Assembly: GCF_021026375.1 (NCBI RefSeq)
Contig: NZ_JAJNDB010000008.1
Location: 62,001-126,000, forward strand
Origin: Actinomycetospora endophytica
GTDB lineage: Bacteria > Actinomycetota > Actinomycetes > Mycobacteriales > Pseudonocardiaceae
Length of the DNA: 64,000 nt
Reading direction: 5' to 3'
The number at the start of each line of letters is the position of its first letter. Position 1 is the stretch's first letter. Of this stretch, positions 27,144 through 35,658 are shown in pieces. The notes beneath the pieces are model-generated. The model did no database searches. It saw only the letters and a list, made by a program, of their open reading frames with translations, and was not told the DNA's origin. The position numbers were made by a program, and so were the translations under genes.

Positions 27144-28943
27144 GTGGCTGCTCAGTCCGCAGAGCATGAACCGGGGCGGCAGTCCACGTCGCCCTCCACG
27201 GACGCCGACGAGATCGACGCCGCCGTGGAGCCCTCCCGGCTCGGCCCGGCCGAGCGCGAGGCCGCCTGGGAGCGGCTCTCCACGGAGCGGTTCGACGTCG
27301 TGGTCGTCGGCGGCGGTGTGGTCGGCGTCGGGGCGGCGCTCGACGCCGCGACCCGCGGCCTGACCGTGGCCCTCGTCGAGGCCCGCGATCTGGCCGCGGG
27401 CACGTCGAGCCGCTCGTCGAAGCTCTTCCACGGCGGGCTGCGCTATCTGGAGCAGCTCGACTTCGGGCTGGTGCGCGAGGCGCTCCACGAGCGCGAGCTG
27501 AACATGACGCGCCTCGCCCCGCACCTGATCAAGCCGGTGCCGTTCCTGTACCCGCTGACCCACAACGTGTGGGAACGGCCGTACGTGACGGCCGGCATCA
27601 CCCTCTACGACACGATGGGCGGCAAGAGCTCGCTGCCCAAGCAGAAGCAGCTCACCCGCTCGGGTGCGCTGCGCATGGCGCCCGCGCTCAAGCGCGACGC
27701 GCTCGTCGGGGCGGTGCGCTACTACGACGCGCAGGCCGACGACGCCCGCCACACGATGATGGTGGGGCGCACCGCCGCCCAGTACGGCGCGGTGGTGCGC
27801 ACGTCGACCCAGGTCGTCGACTTCCTCCACGAGGTGGATCGCGTCGCGGGGGTCCGGGTGCGCGACGTCGAGAGTGGCCGCGAGACCGATGTCCGTGCCC
27901 ACGTCGTCGTCAACTGCACCGGGGTCTGGACCGACCAGATGCAGCACACGGCCGGGACCCGCGGCCGGTTCCACGTGAAGGCGTCGAAGGGCGTGCACTT
28001 CCTGGTCGCCCGGGACAAGATCCCCTCGGACGTGGGGATGATCCTGCGGACCGAGAAGTCGGTCCTGTTCGTCATCCCGTGGCGCAACCACTGGATCGTC
28101 GGGACCACCGACACCGACTGGCACCTGGATCTCGCGCACCCGGCGGCCACCCGGCACGACATCGACTACCTGCTCGAGCACATCAACTCTGTGCTCGTCA
28201 CCCCGCTGAGCCACGACGACATCGAAGGCGTGTACGCGGGGCTGCGCCCGCTGCTGGCCGGGGAGAGCGAGGAGACCTCCAAGCTCTCGCGCGAGCACGC
28301 GGTCTCGCGGGTGATGCCGGGCATGGTGTCGATCGCCGGCGGCAAGTACACCACCTACCGGGTGATGGCCAAGGACGCGCTCGACGCGGCCGTGGACGAC
28401 ATCCCGGCCCGTGTCGCCCCGTCGATCACCGACCGCGTCCCGCTCATCGGGGCCGACGGGTACTTCGCGCTGATCAACCAGGCCGAGCACCTCGGGCGCC
28501 GGTACGGGCTGCACCCGCACCGCATCCGGCACCTGCTCGACCGGTACGGCTCGCTGCTGCACGGCCTGCTCGCGATGAGCGAGGAGGACCGGTCGCTGCT
28601 CGAGCCGGTGCCCGGGTCGCCGGACTACCTCAAGGTGGAGATCGCCTACGCGGTGGCCTACGAGGGCGCGCTGCACGTCGACGACGTCCTCACCCGCCGC
28701 ACCCGCATCTCCATCGAGTACGCACACCGCGGGGCCGAGTCGGCCGCCTCGGTGGGTGAGCAGATGGCGGCGCTGCTCGGCTGGGACGACGCGACGCGCG
28801 AGCGCGAGGTCCGCTCGTACGTCGAGCGGGTCGAGGCCGAGCGTCGCTCGCAGACGGTCGACACCGACGAGGAGGCCGACAAGCTCCGGATCGCGGCGCC
28901 CGACCCCCGCGCCGAGCGTCTCGCCGGCCTCGCGACCTCCTGA
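27144..28943 (+). CDS. glpD: FAD-dependent glycerol-3-phosphate dehydrogenase
   Basis: The 599-residue flavoprotein has an N-terminal tail of about 40 residues, then the FAD motif VVVVGGGVVGVGAALDAATRG, split here as VVVVGGGVVGVGAAL and DAATRG. RSSKLFHGGLRYLEQ and the family block WIVGTTDTDWHLD follow, with a C-terminal DAO_C domain (TRRTRISIEYAHRG). It oxidises glycerol-3-phosphate to dihydroxyacetone phosphate at the membrane and feeds electrons to quinone. The GTG at 27144 has AGGAGG upstream. The corresponding gene in M. tuberculosis, glpD2, is next to lpdA. Confidence 0.96.
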   Translation: MAAQSAEHEPGRQSTSPSTDADEIDAAVEPSRLGPAEREAAWERLSTERFDVVVVGGGVVGVGAALDAATRGLTVALVEARDLAAGTSSRSSKLFHGGLRYLEQLDFGLVREALHERELNMTRLAPHLIKPVPFLYPLTHNVWERPYVTAGITLYDTMGGKSSLPKQKQLTRSGALRMAPALKRDALVGAVRYYDAQADDARHTMMVGRTAAQYGAVVRTSTQVVDFLHEVDRVAGVRVRDVESGRETDVRAHVVVNCTGVWTDQMQHTAGTRGRFHVKASKGVHFLVARDKIPSDVGMILRTEKSVLFVIPWRNHWIVGTTDTDWHLDLAHPAATRHDIDYLLEHINSVLVTPLSHDDIEGVYAGLRPLLAGESEETSKLSREHAVSRVMPGMVSIAGGKYTTYRVMAKDALDAAVDDIPARVAPSITDRVPLIGADGYFALINQAEHLGRRYGLHPHRIRHLLDRYGSLLHGLLAMSEEDRSLLEPVPGSPDYLKVEIAYAVAYEGALHVDDVLTRRTRISIEYAHRGAESAASVGEQMAALLGWDDATREREVRSYVERVEAERRSQTVDTDEEADKLRIAAPDPRAERLAGLATS

Positions 28944-28968
28944 CGGTTCTCGAGGACGCCGACCCCGC

Positions 28969-29000
28969 CTCCCGGCCCGCCCTGCGTGGGCGGCCGGGAG
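28969..29000. terminator. Hairpin between convergent glpD and MFS genes
   Basis: CTCCCGGCC and GGCCGGGAG close a stem whose inner part pairs with one bulged base around a short loop. It is located 26 bases after the glpD stop. A bidirectional terminator is likely. Confidence 0.65.
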
Positions 29001-29031
29001 CGGGTCAGGCGCGTCCGGAACCGGCCGAACG

Positions 29032-30948
29032 TCAGGAGCCGGCGGCGGGCTCCGGCTCGCGGCGTGAGGTGACCGGGCCCGACGACGACGGACCCGGCGC
29101 GACCGGCAGCGTCACGTCGTGGGTCAGGACCGGACGGTCGCCGTCGGCCACCAGCCGGGCCGCGTGCGGCGCGTGCCCGGGCGCGCTGACGACGAGCAGC
29201 CAGGCCCCGGACGAGGGCAGCGCCAGCTCGTAGACCCCGCCCCGCGTTCCCGCGCGGCCGTACTGGACCCCGTGCTCGTCGACCAGCGTGACCACGGCCT
29301 CGCCGGGCCCGGCGAGCCCGACGCGCCCGCGCACGACGGTGCCCGCGGATGTGGTCGCCGGCCGGCCGGTCGGTGCATCGGTCGGTGCGGTGACCGGCGG
29401 GTCCGTCGGGGAGGTCCCGCCGCTCACCGGCCCGTCGTCGAGGGGGCCCGCGTCGGCGGACTCCGTGTGGATCGACTCGGCGGACGGCGCGCCCACCTCC
29501 TCGGTCTCGGCCACGGGGGCGGGCCTGCCGCCCATGAACAGCGACACCACGAACGCGACCACCCCGACGATGCCCGCGGCCATGAACCCGACCCGCAGGC
29601 CCTGCGCGTCCGGGATGCCGCTGAGTGAGGCGGAAGCGATCGCCGAGATCGTCACGAAGGCCGCGGTGCCGAACGCGCCCGCCACCTGCTGCAGCGTCGC
29701 GAGGATCGCGCTGCCGTGGGAGTACAGCGGCCCCGGCAGCGACGAGAGGCCCTCGGTCATCAGCGGCGTCATCATCAGGCCGAGCCCGGCCATGAGCAGG
29801 ACGTGGATCCCGACGACGGCCCACAGCGACGAACCCGCCCCGAGCAGCGTGAACAGCCACAGCGCGGCCGCCATCATGATCGAGCCGGGGATCACCAGCG
29901 GGCGGGCACCGACCTTGTCGTAGGCGGCCCCGACCGGACGGCCGAGCAGACCGAGCACCAGCCCGCCGGGCAGCACCGCGAGGCCTGTCCAGAAGGTGTC
30001 CAGGCCGAGCACGGTCTGCAGGAACAGCGGCAGCAGGATCGCCGCGGCGCCGAGCAGCGACATGAACAGCAGCGCCGCGAGGATGATCGAGACCACGAAC
30101 GAGCGGTGGGTGAACGGCCGCAGGTCCAGCAGCGCGGCGTCGCGCTTCTGCAGGGCCAGCTGCCGGGCGATGAACAGCACGAGGGCCACGGCGCCCACGA
30201 CGATCGGCACCCAGGGCGGCAGATGACCGCTCCCGCCGGACTCCCCGATGGTCGAGAAGCCGTAGAGGATGCCGCCGAACCCGATGGCCGAGAGCAGGAC
30301 CGAGAGCAGGTCGAGCGGGACCGAGCGGGTCTCGCTCGGCAGCCGCAGCAGGATCGCGCCCAGGATCAGGGCCGCCACGGCCAGCGGCAGCACGATGAAG
30401 AACATCCAGCGCCAGCCGAGCGAGGCCAGCACCGCGCCGCCGATGGTCGGGCCGATCGCCGGGGCGACCGCGATGACGATCGTGATCGTGCCCATCGTCG
30501 AGCCACGGCGCTCCGGGGGGACCAGCCGCATGATCGACGTCATCAGCAGCGGGATCATCACCGCGGTGCCGCAGGCCTGCACCACCCGACCGACGAGCAG
30601 CACCGCGAAGCCCGGCGCGACCCCGCTGATCAGCGTGCCGAGGCTGAAGAGCGTCAGCGACGCGAGGAAGACCTGGCGGGGGGTGAAGCGCTCGAGCAGG
30701 AACCCGGTGGTCGGGATGACCACGGCCATGGTGAGCAGGAAGCCGCTGGTCAGCCACTGCACCGTCGTCGTCGAGACCCCGAGGTCGACGGTGAGGTCCT
30801 TGAGCGCGACCGACAGGATCGTCTCGTTGAGGATCATGACGAACGCGGACACGACGAGGACCGCGATGACCACGCCGGCCCGCGTGGTGCCCGGCGCGTC
30901 CGGCTGCGGGCCGGCAGCGGCCTCCGGCGTGGTCGGAGCCGAACTCAT
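29032..30948 (-). CDS. DHA2-family MFS exporter with an extra C-terminal beta-sandwich-like domain
   Basis: The 638-residue protein has 14 predicted membrane helices. The DHA2 antiporter motifs include LNETILSVALKDL in helix 1, GRVVQACGTAVMIPL and the helix-5 motif AVAPAIGPTIGGAVL. Unlike ordinary members (about 480-520 residues), it continues with an acidic/Ser/Pro linker and then about 70 residues. That domain (VVRGRVGLAGPGEAVVTLVD and YELALPSSGAWLLVVSAPGH) resembles carboxypeptidase regulatory-like domains. The topology would place the tail in the cytoplasm. Export of drugs or metabolites by proton antiport is expected. The region 30949-31113 is non-coding and probably carries its promoter. 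Confidence 0.9.
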   Translation of the reverse strand: MSSAPTTPEAAAGPQPDAPGTTRAGVVIAVLVVSAFVMILNETILSVALKDLTVDLGVSTTTVQWLTSGFLLTMAVVIPTTGFLLERFTPRQVFLASLTLFSLGTLISGVAPGFAVLLVGRVVQACGTAVMIPLLMTSIMRLVPPERRGSTMGTITIVIAVAPAIGPTIGGAVLASLGWRWMFFIVLPLAVAALILGAILLRLPSETRSVPLDLLSVLLSAIGFGGILYGFSTIGESGGSGHLPPWVPIVVGAVALVLFIARQLALQKRDAALLDLRPFTHRSFVVSIILAALLFMSLLGAAAILLPLFLQTVLGLDTFWTGLAVLPGGLVLGLLGRPVGAAYDKVGARPLVIPGSIMMAAALWLFTLLGAGSSLWAVVGIHVLLMAGLGLMMTPLMTEGLSSLPGPLYSHGSAILATLQQVAGAFGTAAFVTISAIASASLSGIPDAQGLRVGFMAAGIVGVVAFVVSLFMGGRPAPVAETEEVGAPSAESIHTESADAGPLDDGPVSGGTSPTDPPVTAPTDAPTGRPATTSAGTVVRGRVGLAGPGEAVVTLVDEHGVQYGRAGTRGGVYELALPSSGAWLLVVSAPGHAPHAARLVADGDRPVLTHDVTLPVAPGPSSSGPVTSRREPEPAAGS

Positions 30949-31113
30949 GGGAGGGCACCTCTCGGGTCACGGGGAGCGGCATGCGGGGGTCGGCCTCGCC
31001 GCCGACGGTGTCCAGACAACCACGACCCCCTGACAACGACGACCGGATTCCCCGTCGACGTGCCACGGGCGCGCACCGGGGCGAACATCTCCGGGCCGCG
31101 GTTCGTTCCCGGG

Positions 31114-31590
31114 TCAGCCGCCGTGGCGGTGCCCCAGATAGCCCAGGATCGCGATCGCCGCGGGAACCAGCAGGAACACCTGCGGGAACCGGAAGCCCGT
31201 CAGCACGAACAGCGCGATCGCGATCAGGGGCGCGAGCGCGGAGAGCTTGCCCGCGTGCCGACCCAGCCGGGCGCCGAGCGGGGCCACCAGCTCCGGGAGG
31301 TCCTCGCCGGACCGCACCTCCGTCGTCGGGGACGCGGGCGAGGGGGACGACGGCGCGACGGCCTCGCCGTCGGCGGCCGGCGGGGTCGTCACCGGGGCCG
31401 ACGGGAAGGCCGGGTGCGGGTCGGGCAGGTCGGTGAACAGCGCGTCGAGCTCGGACCGGAACCGGGCGTTGGACGCGACGGCCGACCGCTCGGCGTACTC
31501 CGTCGGGTCGAGCCTGCCGTCGCGCAGGTGCTCGTCGAGGGCGGCCATGGCGAGCTCACGCTCCCGGGTCCCGATCCGCAGCTCGCCCAC
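31114..31590 (-). CDS. DUF1707 domain membrane protein
   Basis: The 158-residue protein begins with the DUF1707 signature (RIGTRERELAMAALDEHL, GRLDPTEYAERS). A Pro/Ser-rich linker and two membrane helices near the C-terminus follow (LAPLIAIALFVLTGF and VFLLVPAAIAILGYLG). DUF1707 is a SHOCT-like actinobacterial domain of unknown role, usually attached to membrane segments. The GTG at 31590 directly precedes the domain. Confidence 0.85.
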   Translation of the reverse strand: MGELRIGTRERELAMAALDEHLRDGRLDPTEYAERSAVASNARFRSELDALFTDLPDPHPAFPSAPVTTPPAADGEAVAPSSPSPASPTTEVRSGEDLPELVAPLGARLGRHAGKLSALAPLIAIALFVLTGFRFPQVFLLVPAAIAILGYLGHRHGG

Positions 31591-31611
31591 GCGGCCAGCG
31601 TAGGCGCCGAT

Positions 31612-31663
31612 GTGAGGATGAACCCGTCCTGACGTCAGATGTCAGCGGTGGTCCATCGCTGAC
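31612..31663. terminator. Double-hairpin element behind accA (family D)
   Basis: GTCAGCGG/TCGCTGAC and GTGAGGA/TCCTGAC form two adjacent hairpins. On the minus strand the element begins about eight bases after the accA stop. It is the reverse-oriented relative of 19492-19543. Confidence 0.65.
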
Positions 31664-31670
31664 AACGGGG

Positions 31671-33473
31671 TCAGTCGGCGATCTCGCAGATCACGGCGCC
31701 CTGGTTGACCGACGCGCCCTGCTCGATCGACAGCCCGGTCACCGTGCCGTCCTTGTGCGCGGTCACCGGGTTCTCCATCTTCATGGCCTCGACGACGACG
31801 ATCTGGTCGCCCGTCGACACCGTGTCGCCCTCGGAGACCGCGACCTTGACGACGGTGCCCTGCATGGGCGAGGTCACCGCGTCCCCGGAGACCTTCGCAC
31901 CGCCGCCGGAACGCTTGCGCGCCTTCTTCTTGGCCGCGGGCGCCGCCGCGCCGCCGCCACCCCCCAGGGACAGCCCGGCGGGCAGCGACACCTCGAGGCG
32001 CTTGCCGCCGACCTCGACGACCACGGTCTGGCGCGCGCCGGACTCGTCGTCCTCGTCGTCGCCCTCGCCCTCGGCCACGAACGGCGGGATCTGGTTGTCG
32101 AACTCGGTCTCGATCCAGCGGGTGTGCACCAGGAACGAGGAGGCGCCCTCGGGAGCGGCGAAGGCCGGGTCGTCGACGACCACGCGGTGGAACGGGATCA
32201 CGGTCGGCATCCCGTCGACCACGATCTCGTCCAGCGCGCGACGCGAGCGCTGCAGCGCCTGCTCGCGGTCCTCGCCGGTGACGATGAGCTTGCCGACCAT
32301 GGAGTCGAACTGGCCGCCGATCACGGTGCCGGACTCGACGCCCGCGTCGACGCGCACGCCCGGCCCGGCCGGCGCGACGAACCGCGTGACGGTGCCCGGG
32401 GCGGGCAGGAAGCCGCGCCCGGCGTCCTCGCCGTTGAGCCGGAACTCGATCGAGTGCCCGCGCGGCTCCGGGTCGGAGTGGAACCGCAGCTCCTCGCCGT
32501 TCGCGATCCGGAACTGCTCGCGCACCAGGTCGAGCCCGCTGGTCTCCTCCGAGACCGGGTGCTCGACCTGCAGGCGGGTGTTCACCTCGAGGAACGAGAT
32601 CGTGCCGTCCTCGCCGACGAGGAACTCGACGGTGCCCGCGCCGGAGTAGCCGGCCTCGACGCAGATGTCGCGGGCGGAGGTGTGGATGCGCTTGCGCTGC
32701 TCGTCGGTCAGGAACGGCGCGGGCGCCTCCTCGACGAGCTTCTGGTGGCGACGCTGCAGCGAGCAGTCGCGGGTGCCGACGACGATGCAGTTGCCGTGCT
32801 GGTCGGCGAGGACCTGCGCCTCGACGTGGCGCGGGCGGTCGAGGTAGCGCTCGACGAACGACTCGCCGCGCCCGAACGCCGAGACCGCCTCGCGGACCGC
32901 GGCGTCGAACATGTCGGCGATCTCGTCGCGCTCCCGGGCGACGCGCATGCCGCGTCCGCCGCCGCCGAACGCCGCCTTGATGGCGACCGGCAGGCCGTGC
33001 TCGTCCGCGAAGGCGATGACCTCGTCGGCGTCGGCGACCGGGTCCTTCGTGCCCGGCACCAGCGGCGCTCCCGAGCGCTCGGCGATCTTGCGGGCGGTGA
33101 CCTTGTCGCCGAGGTCCCGGATGGCCTGCGGCGAGGGCCCGATCCAGATGAGCCCGGCGTCGAGCACGGCCTGCGCGAAGTCGGCGTTCTCGGAGAGGAA
33201 CCCGTACCCGGGGTGGATGCCGTTGGCGCCGGACTCCTTCGCCGCGGCGATGATCTTCTCGATGTTCAGGTAGGTGTCGGCCGCGTTGTCACCGCCGAGC
33301 GCGAACGCCTGGTCGGCCAGGCGCACGTGCGGCAGGTCGCGGTCGGGGTCGGCGTAGACGGCGACGCTGGTGAGGCCGGCGTCCTTGCACGCGCGTGCCA
33401 CGCGGACGGCGATCTCCCCGCGGTTGGCGATCAGCACGGTGTGCAGCGGAGCCTGCTGGGCCGGCGTTGCCAT
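31671..33473 (-). CDS. accA: Acyl-CoA carboxylase alpha subunit (biotin carboxylase plus biotin carrier)
   Basis: The 600-residue protein starts with the biotin carboxylase domain ([32 protein letters not shown], an ATP-grasp Gly loop [26 protein letters not shown]). It ends with a biotinyl carrier domain bearing [11 protein letters not shown], where the Lys is biotinylated. This is the AccA3-like alpha subunit shared by acetyl- and propionyl-CoA carboxylases that make malonyl- and methylmalonyl-CoA. accD, accE and birA are close by. The ATG at 33473 is preceded by AGGAGG, so the longer in-frame extension upstream is discarded. Confidence 0.96.
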   Translation of the reverse strand: MATPAQQAPLHTVLIANRGEIAVRVARACKDAGLTSVAVYADPDRDLPHVRLADQAFALGGDNAADTYLNIEKIIAAAKESGANGIHPGYGFLSENADFAQAVLDAGLIWIGPSPQAIRDLGDKVTARKIAERSGAPLVPGTKDPVADADEVIAFADEHGLPVAIKAAFGGGGRGMRVARERDEIADMFDAAVREAVSAFGRGESFVERYLDRPRHVEAQVLADQHGNCIVVGTRDCSLQRRHQKLVEEAPAPFLTDEQRKRIHTSARDICVEAGYSGAGTVEFLVGEDGTISFLEVNTRLQVEHPVSEETSGLDLVREQFRIANGEELRFHSDPEPRGHSIEFRLNGEDAGRGFLPAPGTVTRFVAPAGPGVRVDAGVESGTVIGGQFDSMVGKLIVTGEDREQALQRSRRALDEIVVDGMPTVIPFHRVVVDDPAFAAPEGASSFLVHTRWIETEFDNQIPPFVAEGEGDDEDDESGARQTVVVEVGGKRLEVSLPAGLSLGGGGGAAAPAAKKKARKRSGGGAKVSGDAVTSPMQGTVVKVAVSEGDTVSTGDQIVVVEAMKMENPVTAHKDGTVTGLSIEQGASVNQGAVICEIAD

Positions 33474-33715
33474 CGGACTGCCTCCTGGGGCGAGCGCATC
33501 GTTGCGTGGACACAAGGTGGTGAATCCGCGCGCAGTGTAGGGGCGCGGCCGCCGTTCGACCGGTCGGGTCTGCCCCGAACGGTCGGCCGTGACCGTTCCG
33601 GCGACTCTCCCGCACCTCGCCACCGCGAACCACCGGTGTGCGCGTGGTCATGGCCACAGCTGGAGGGGGCGTCGGTGACGGGGCTGTCGGGGTCGATCGC
33701 TACCGTCGGTACCCG

Positions 33716-34696
33716 ATGAGCCGACGCGAGACCGAGCGCAGCGGGGCAGGACTCCCGGGCGAGGGCGCCACGCCCCCGGCCGGGTCCGGCGGGGGTCGCT
33801 GGTGGGGGCGGGCGGTCGTGGCGTGCGCGTCACTGGCGGCGCTGGCGGGCACCGTGGCCGCGGTGGCGACGGCCGCCGGGGCTGACGGCGACCAGGCCGA
33901 GCGCAGCGAGGCGGCCGCCCGGGACGCCGCGGACGCGTCCCGCCCGCCCACACCTCACCCCGCCGCCGACACGGCGACGGCCGCCGTCACCACCCGGCCC
34001 GCGGCGGGCCCCGAACGGGTGGGTGCCCCGACGCTGGGCGCCACCGTCGAGATCCCCGCCGGGTGGGAGGCGACGCCCGACCAGGACCTCGTGCCGGTCC
34101 CGCCGGACCGCTTCCCGACGATCGTGGCCCTCCCGAACCGCGCGGCCGTGCTGGTCGGCCGGATGGACGCGGCACGAGGCTTCGGGCCGGACGCGCTCGC
34201 CGACGAGGCACGCCGTCTCGTCGGGGCGTTCGCCGACGGGACGACGCGTCAGGCCCCCGGCGGCAACGGGCGGATCGCGGACGTCTCCGACGACGCCGGC
34301 CGTCTCGACGGCCGTGACTCCCACACCGTGGTCCGCCGGGTGACCGGCGCGAAGGGGCCCGGCGCGCTCGTCCGGGTCACCACGGTCGCCGGGCAGGGCG
34401 GCGAGCCCGGCCTCGTCCTGCTCGCGGTGGCCGGCCCCGGGCCGCGTCAGGCCGCGGACGCGGCCGCGGCGGACCGGATCGTCCGCTCGCTGTCCTCGGC
34501 CCCGCCCGACGCGCCGCCGCGCAACGGCCGGGCCCAGGCCCCGCCGGCGTCGGCCGCGCCGGGGCTCCCGCCCCGCGGTGCGCCGACGTCCGCCCCGCCG
34601 CGCGCGCCGGCCTCGAGCCCGCCGCGCCCGTCGTCGCGGGCTCCGGTCAGCCCGCCGCCGGGCCGCCCCGCGCCGCCGTCGCCCACAGATCGCTGA
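33716..34696 (+). CDS. Membrane-anchored extracytoplasmic protein of unknown function
   Basis: The 326-residue protein has an N-terminal membrane helix (WGRAVVACASLAALAGTVAAV), a linker, a domain of about 140 residues and a Pro-rich tail. The domain starts ATVEIPAGWEATPDQDLVPV and shares the look of LpqN/LpqT-like mycobacterial lipoprotein domains (IPAGW, then a hydrophobic VAGPGP end). That relation is only by eye. It starts 12 bases after a TACCGT hexamer that could be a -10. Its last 50 bases overlap the end of maf on the other strand. Confidence 0.72.
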   Translation: MSRRETERSGAGLPGEGATPPAGSGGGRWWGRAVVACASLAALAGTVAAVATAAGADGDQAERSEAAARDAADASRPPTPHPAADTATAAVTTRPAAGPERVGAPTLGATVEIPAGWEATPDQDLVPVPPDRFPTIVALPNRAAVLVGRMDAARGFGPDALADEARRLVGAFADGTTRQAPGGNGRIADVSDDAGRLDGRDSHTVVRRVTGAKGPGALVRVTTVAGQGGEPGLVLLAVAGPGPRQAADAAAADRIVRSLSSAPPDAPPRNGRAQAPPASAAPGLPPRGAPTSAPPRAPASSPPRPSSRAPVSPPPGRPAPPSPTDR

Positions 34697-35303
34697 TCGC
34701 CACTCCCAGCTCGGCGAGCAGGTGGCGGGTCAGCGGCAGGCTGATCCCGACGACGTTGGCCGGGTCGCCCTGGATGCCCTCCACGAACCAGCCGCCGAGG
34801 CCGTCGAGGGTGAACGCGCCGGCGACCGCCAGCGGCTCGCCCGAGGCCAGGTAGGCCTCCAGCTCCAGCTCGGTCGGTGACCCGAACGTCACCATCGTCG
34901 CGGCGTGCCCCGAGATCTCGGACTCCGGCAGACCGCCGCGCAGGCGGATGACGGCGTGCCCGGTGACGAGCTCGCCGTGCCCGCCCGCGATCTGCTGCCA
35001 GCGGGCGCGCGCGGCTTCCGTCGTGCCGGGCTTGCCGACCAGCTCGCCGTCGAGGTCGAGCATCGAGTCGCACCCGATCACGACGCCGTCGAACCCGCCG
35101 TCGACCTCGGCGGCCACCCGCCCGGCCACCGACCGAGCCTTGGCCATCGCGAGCCCGGTGACCTTCTCGGCCGGGCTCGCGTCCCCGAGCGCGGCGAGCA
35201 GTGACTCCTCGTCGACGTCGGAGACCAGCACCGTGGGCTCGACGCCCGCGGAGCGCAGCACACCGAGGCGGGCGGGGGACGCGGACGCGAGGACCAGGTG
35301 CAC
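34647..35303 (-). CDS. maf: Maf-like nucleoside triphosphate pyrophosphatase
   Basis: The 218-residue protein has the Maf motifs LASASPARLGVLRSAGV, VIGCDSMLDLDGELVGKP, GHAVIRL and a final GDPANVVGISLPL. It hydrolyses non-canonical or m5U/dTTP-type nucleotides to the monophosphate and pyrophosphate. In mycobacteria maf (Rv3282) also follows accD5-accE5. The 3' end overlaps the convergent membrane-protein gene by 50 bases, so both C-termini are encoded on opposite strands of the same DNA. Confidence 0.93.
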   Translation of the reverse strand: MHLVLASASPARLGVLRSAGVEPTVLVSDVDEESLLAALGDASPAEKVTGLAMAKARSVAGRVAAEVDGGFDGVVIGCDSMLDLDGELVGKPGTTEAARARWQQIAGGHGELVTGHAVIRLRGGLPESEISGHAATMVTFGSPTELELEAYLASGEPLAVAGAFTLDGLGGWFVEGIQGDPANVVGISLPLTRHLLAELGVAISDLWATAARGGPAAG

Positions 35304-35337
35304 GGCGCGGGACCCTACGGGTGATCGGGCGTTGGCC

Positions 35338-35592
35338 TCAGCGGGGGAGCGCCGACGCCCGCCATGCCCCGGGACCGGGGGTGAGCGGACGGCGGACCAG
35401 CGACTCCCGCTCGTTCCACACCGAGGTGGGCCCGGTCTCCTCGGGCTCCCCGCCGCCGCCCGAGGCGGCCGCGAGCACGGCGGTCAGCGCGGCCACCTCC
35501 TCGGGCGTGGGGTCGCCGCGCACGATCCGCAGCACCGGCCGGGCCGGCGCGGTCTCGTCGGTCTCGCCGTCGCCGCTCACCGCATCGTCCAT
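35338..35592 (-). CDS. accE: Acyl-CoA carboxylase epsilon subunit
   Basis: The 84-residue protein fits the AccE family of actinobacterial carboxylases. The core is PVLRIVRGDPTPEEVAALTAVLAA, shown here as PVLRIVRGDPTPEEV and AALTAVLAA, with W and R residues near the C-terminus. It stabilises the alpha-beta complex of propionyl-CoA carboxylase. It lies directly behind accD. Its start codon lies in the second copy, in reading direction, of a 38-base tandem duplication, so two identical ATGGACGATGC initiation sites exist. Confidence 0.88.
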   Translation of the reverse strand: MDDAVSGDGETDETAPARPVLRIVRGDPTPEEVAALTAVLAAASGGGGEPEETGPTSVWNERESLVRRPLTPGPGAWRASALPR

Positions 35593-35658
35593 TCGAGCTC
35601 CGCTTCGCTGCGTCTCACAGCATCGTCCATTCGAGCTCCGCTTCGCTGCGTCTCACAG
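35583..35658. repeat. 38-bp perfect tandem duplication across the accD stop / accE start junction
   Basis: Bases 35583-35620 and 35621-35658 are identical. On the minus strand each copy carries a TGA, a purine-rich stretch (GACGCAGCGAAGCGGAG) and ATGGACGATG. The first ATG opens a 17-codon frame that ends just past the real accE start. This could be a recent slippage event or a translational control element. Confidence 0.9.
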
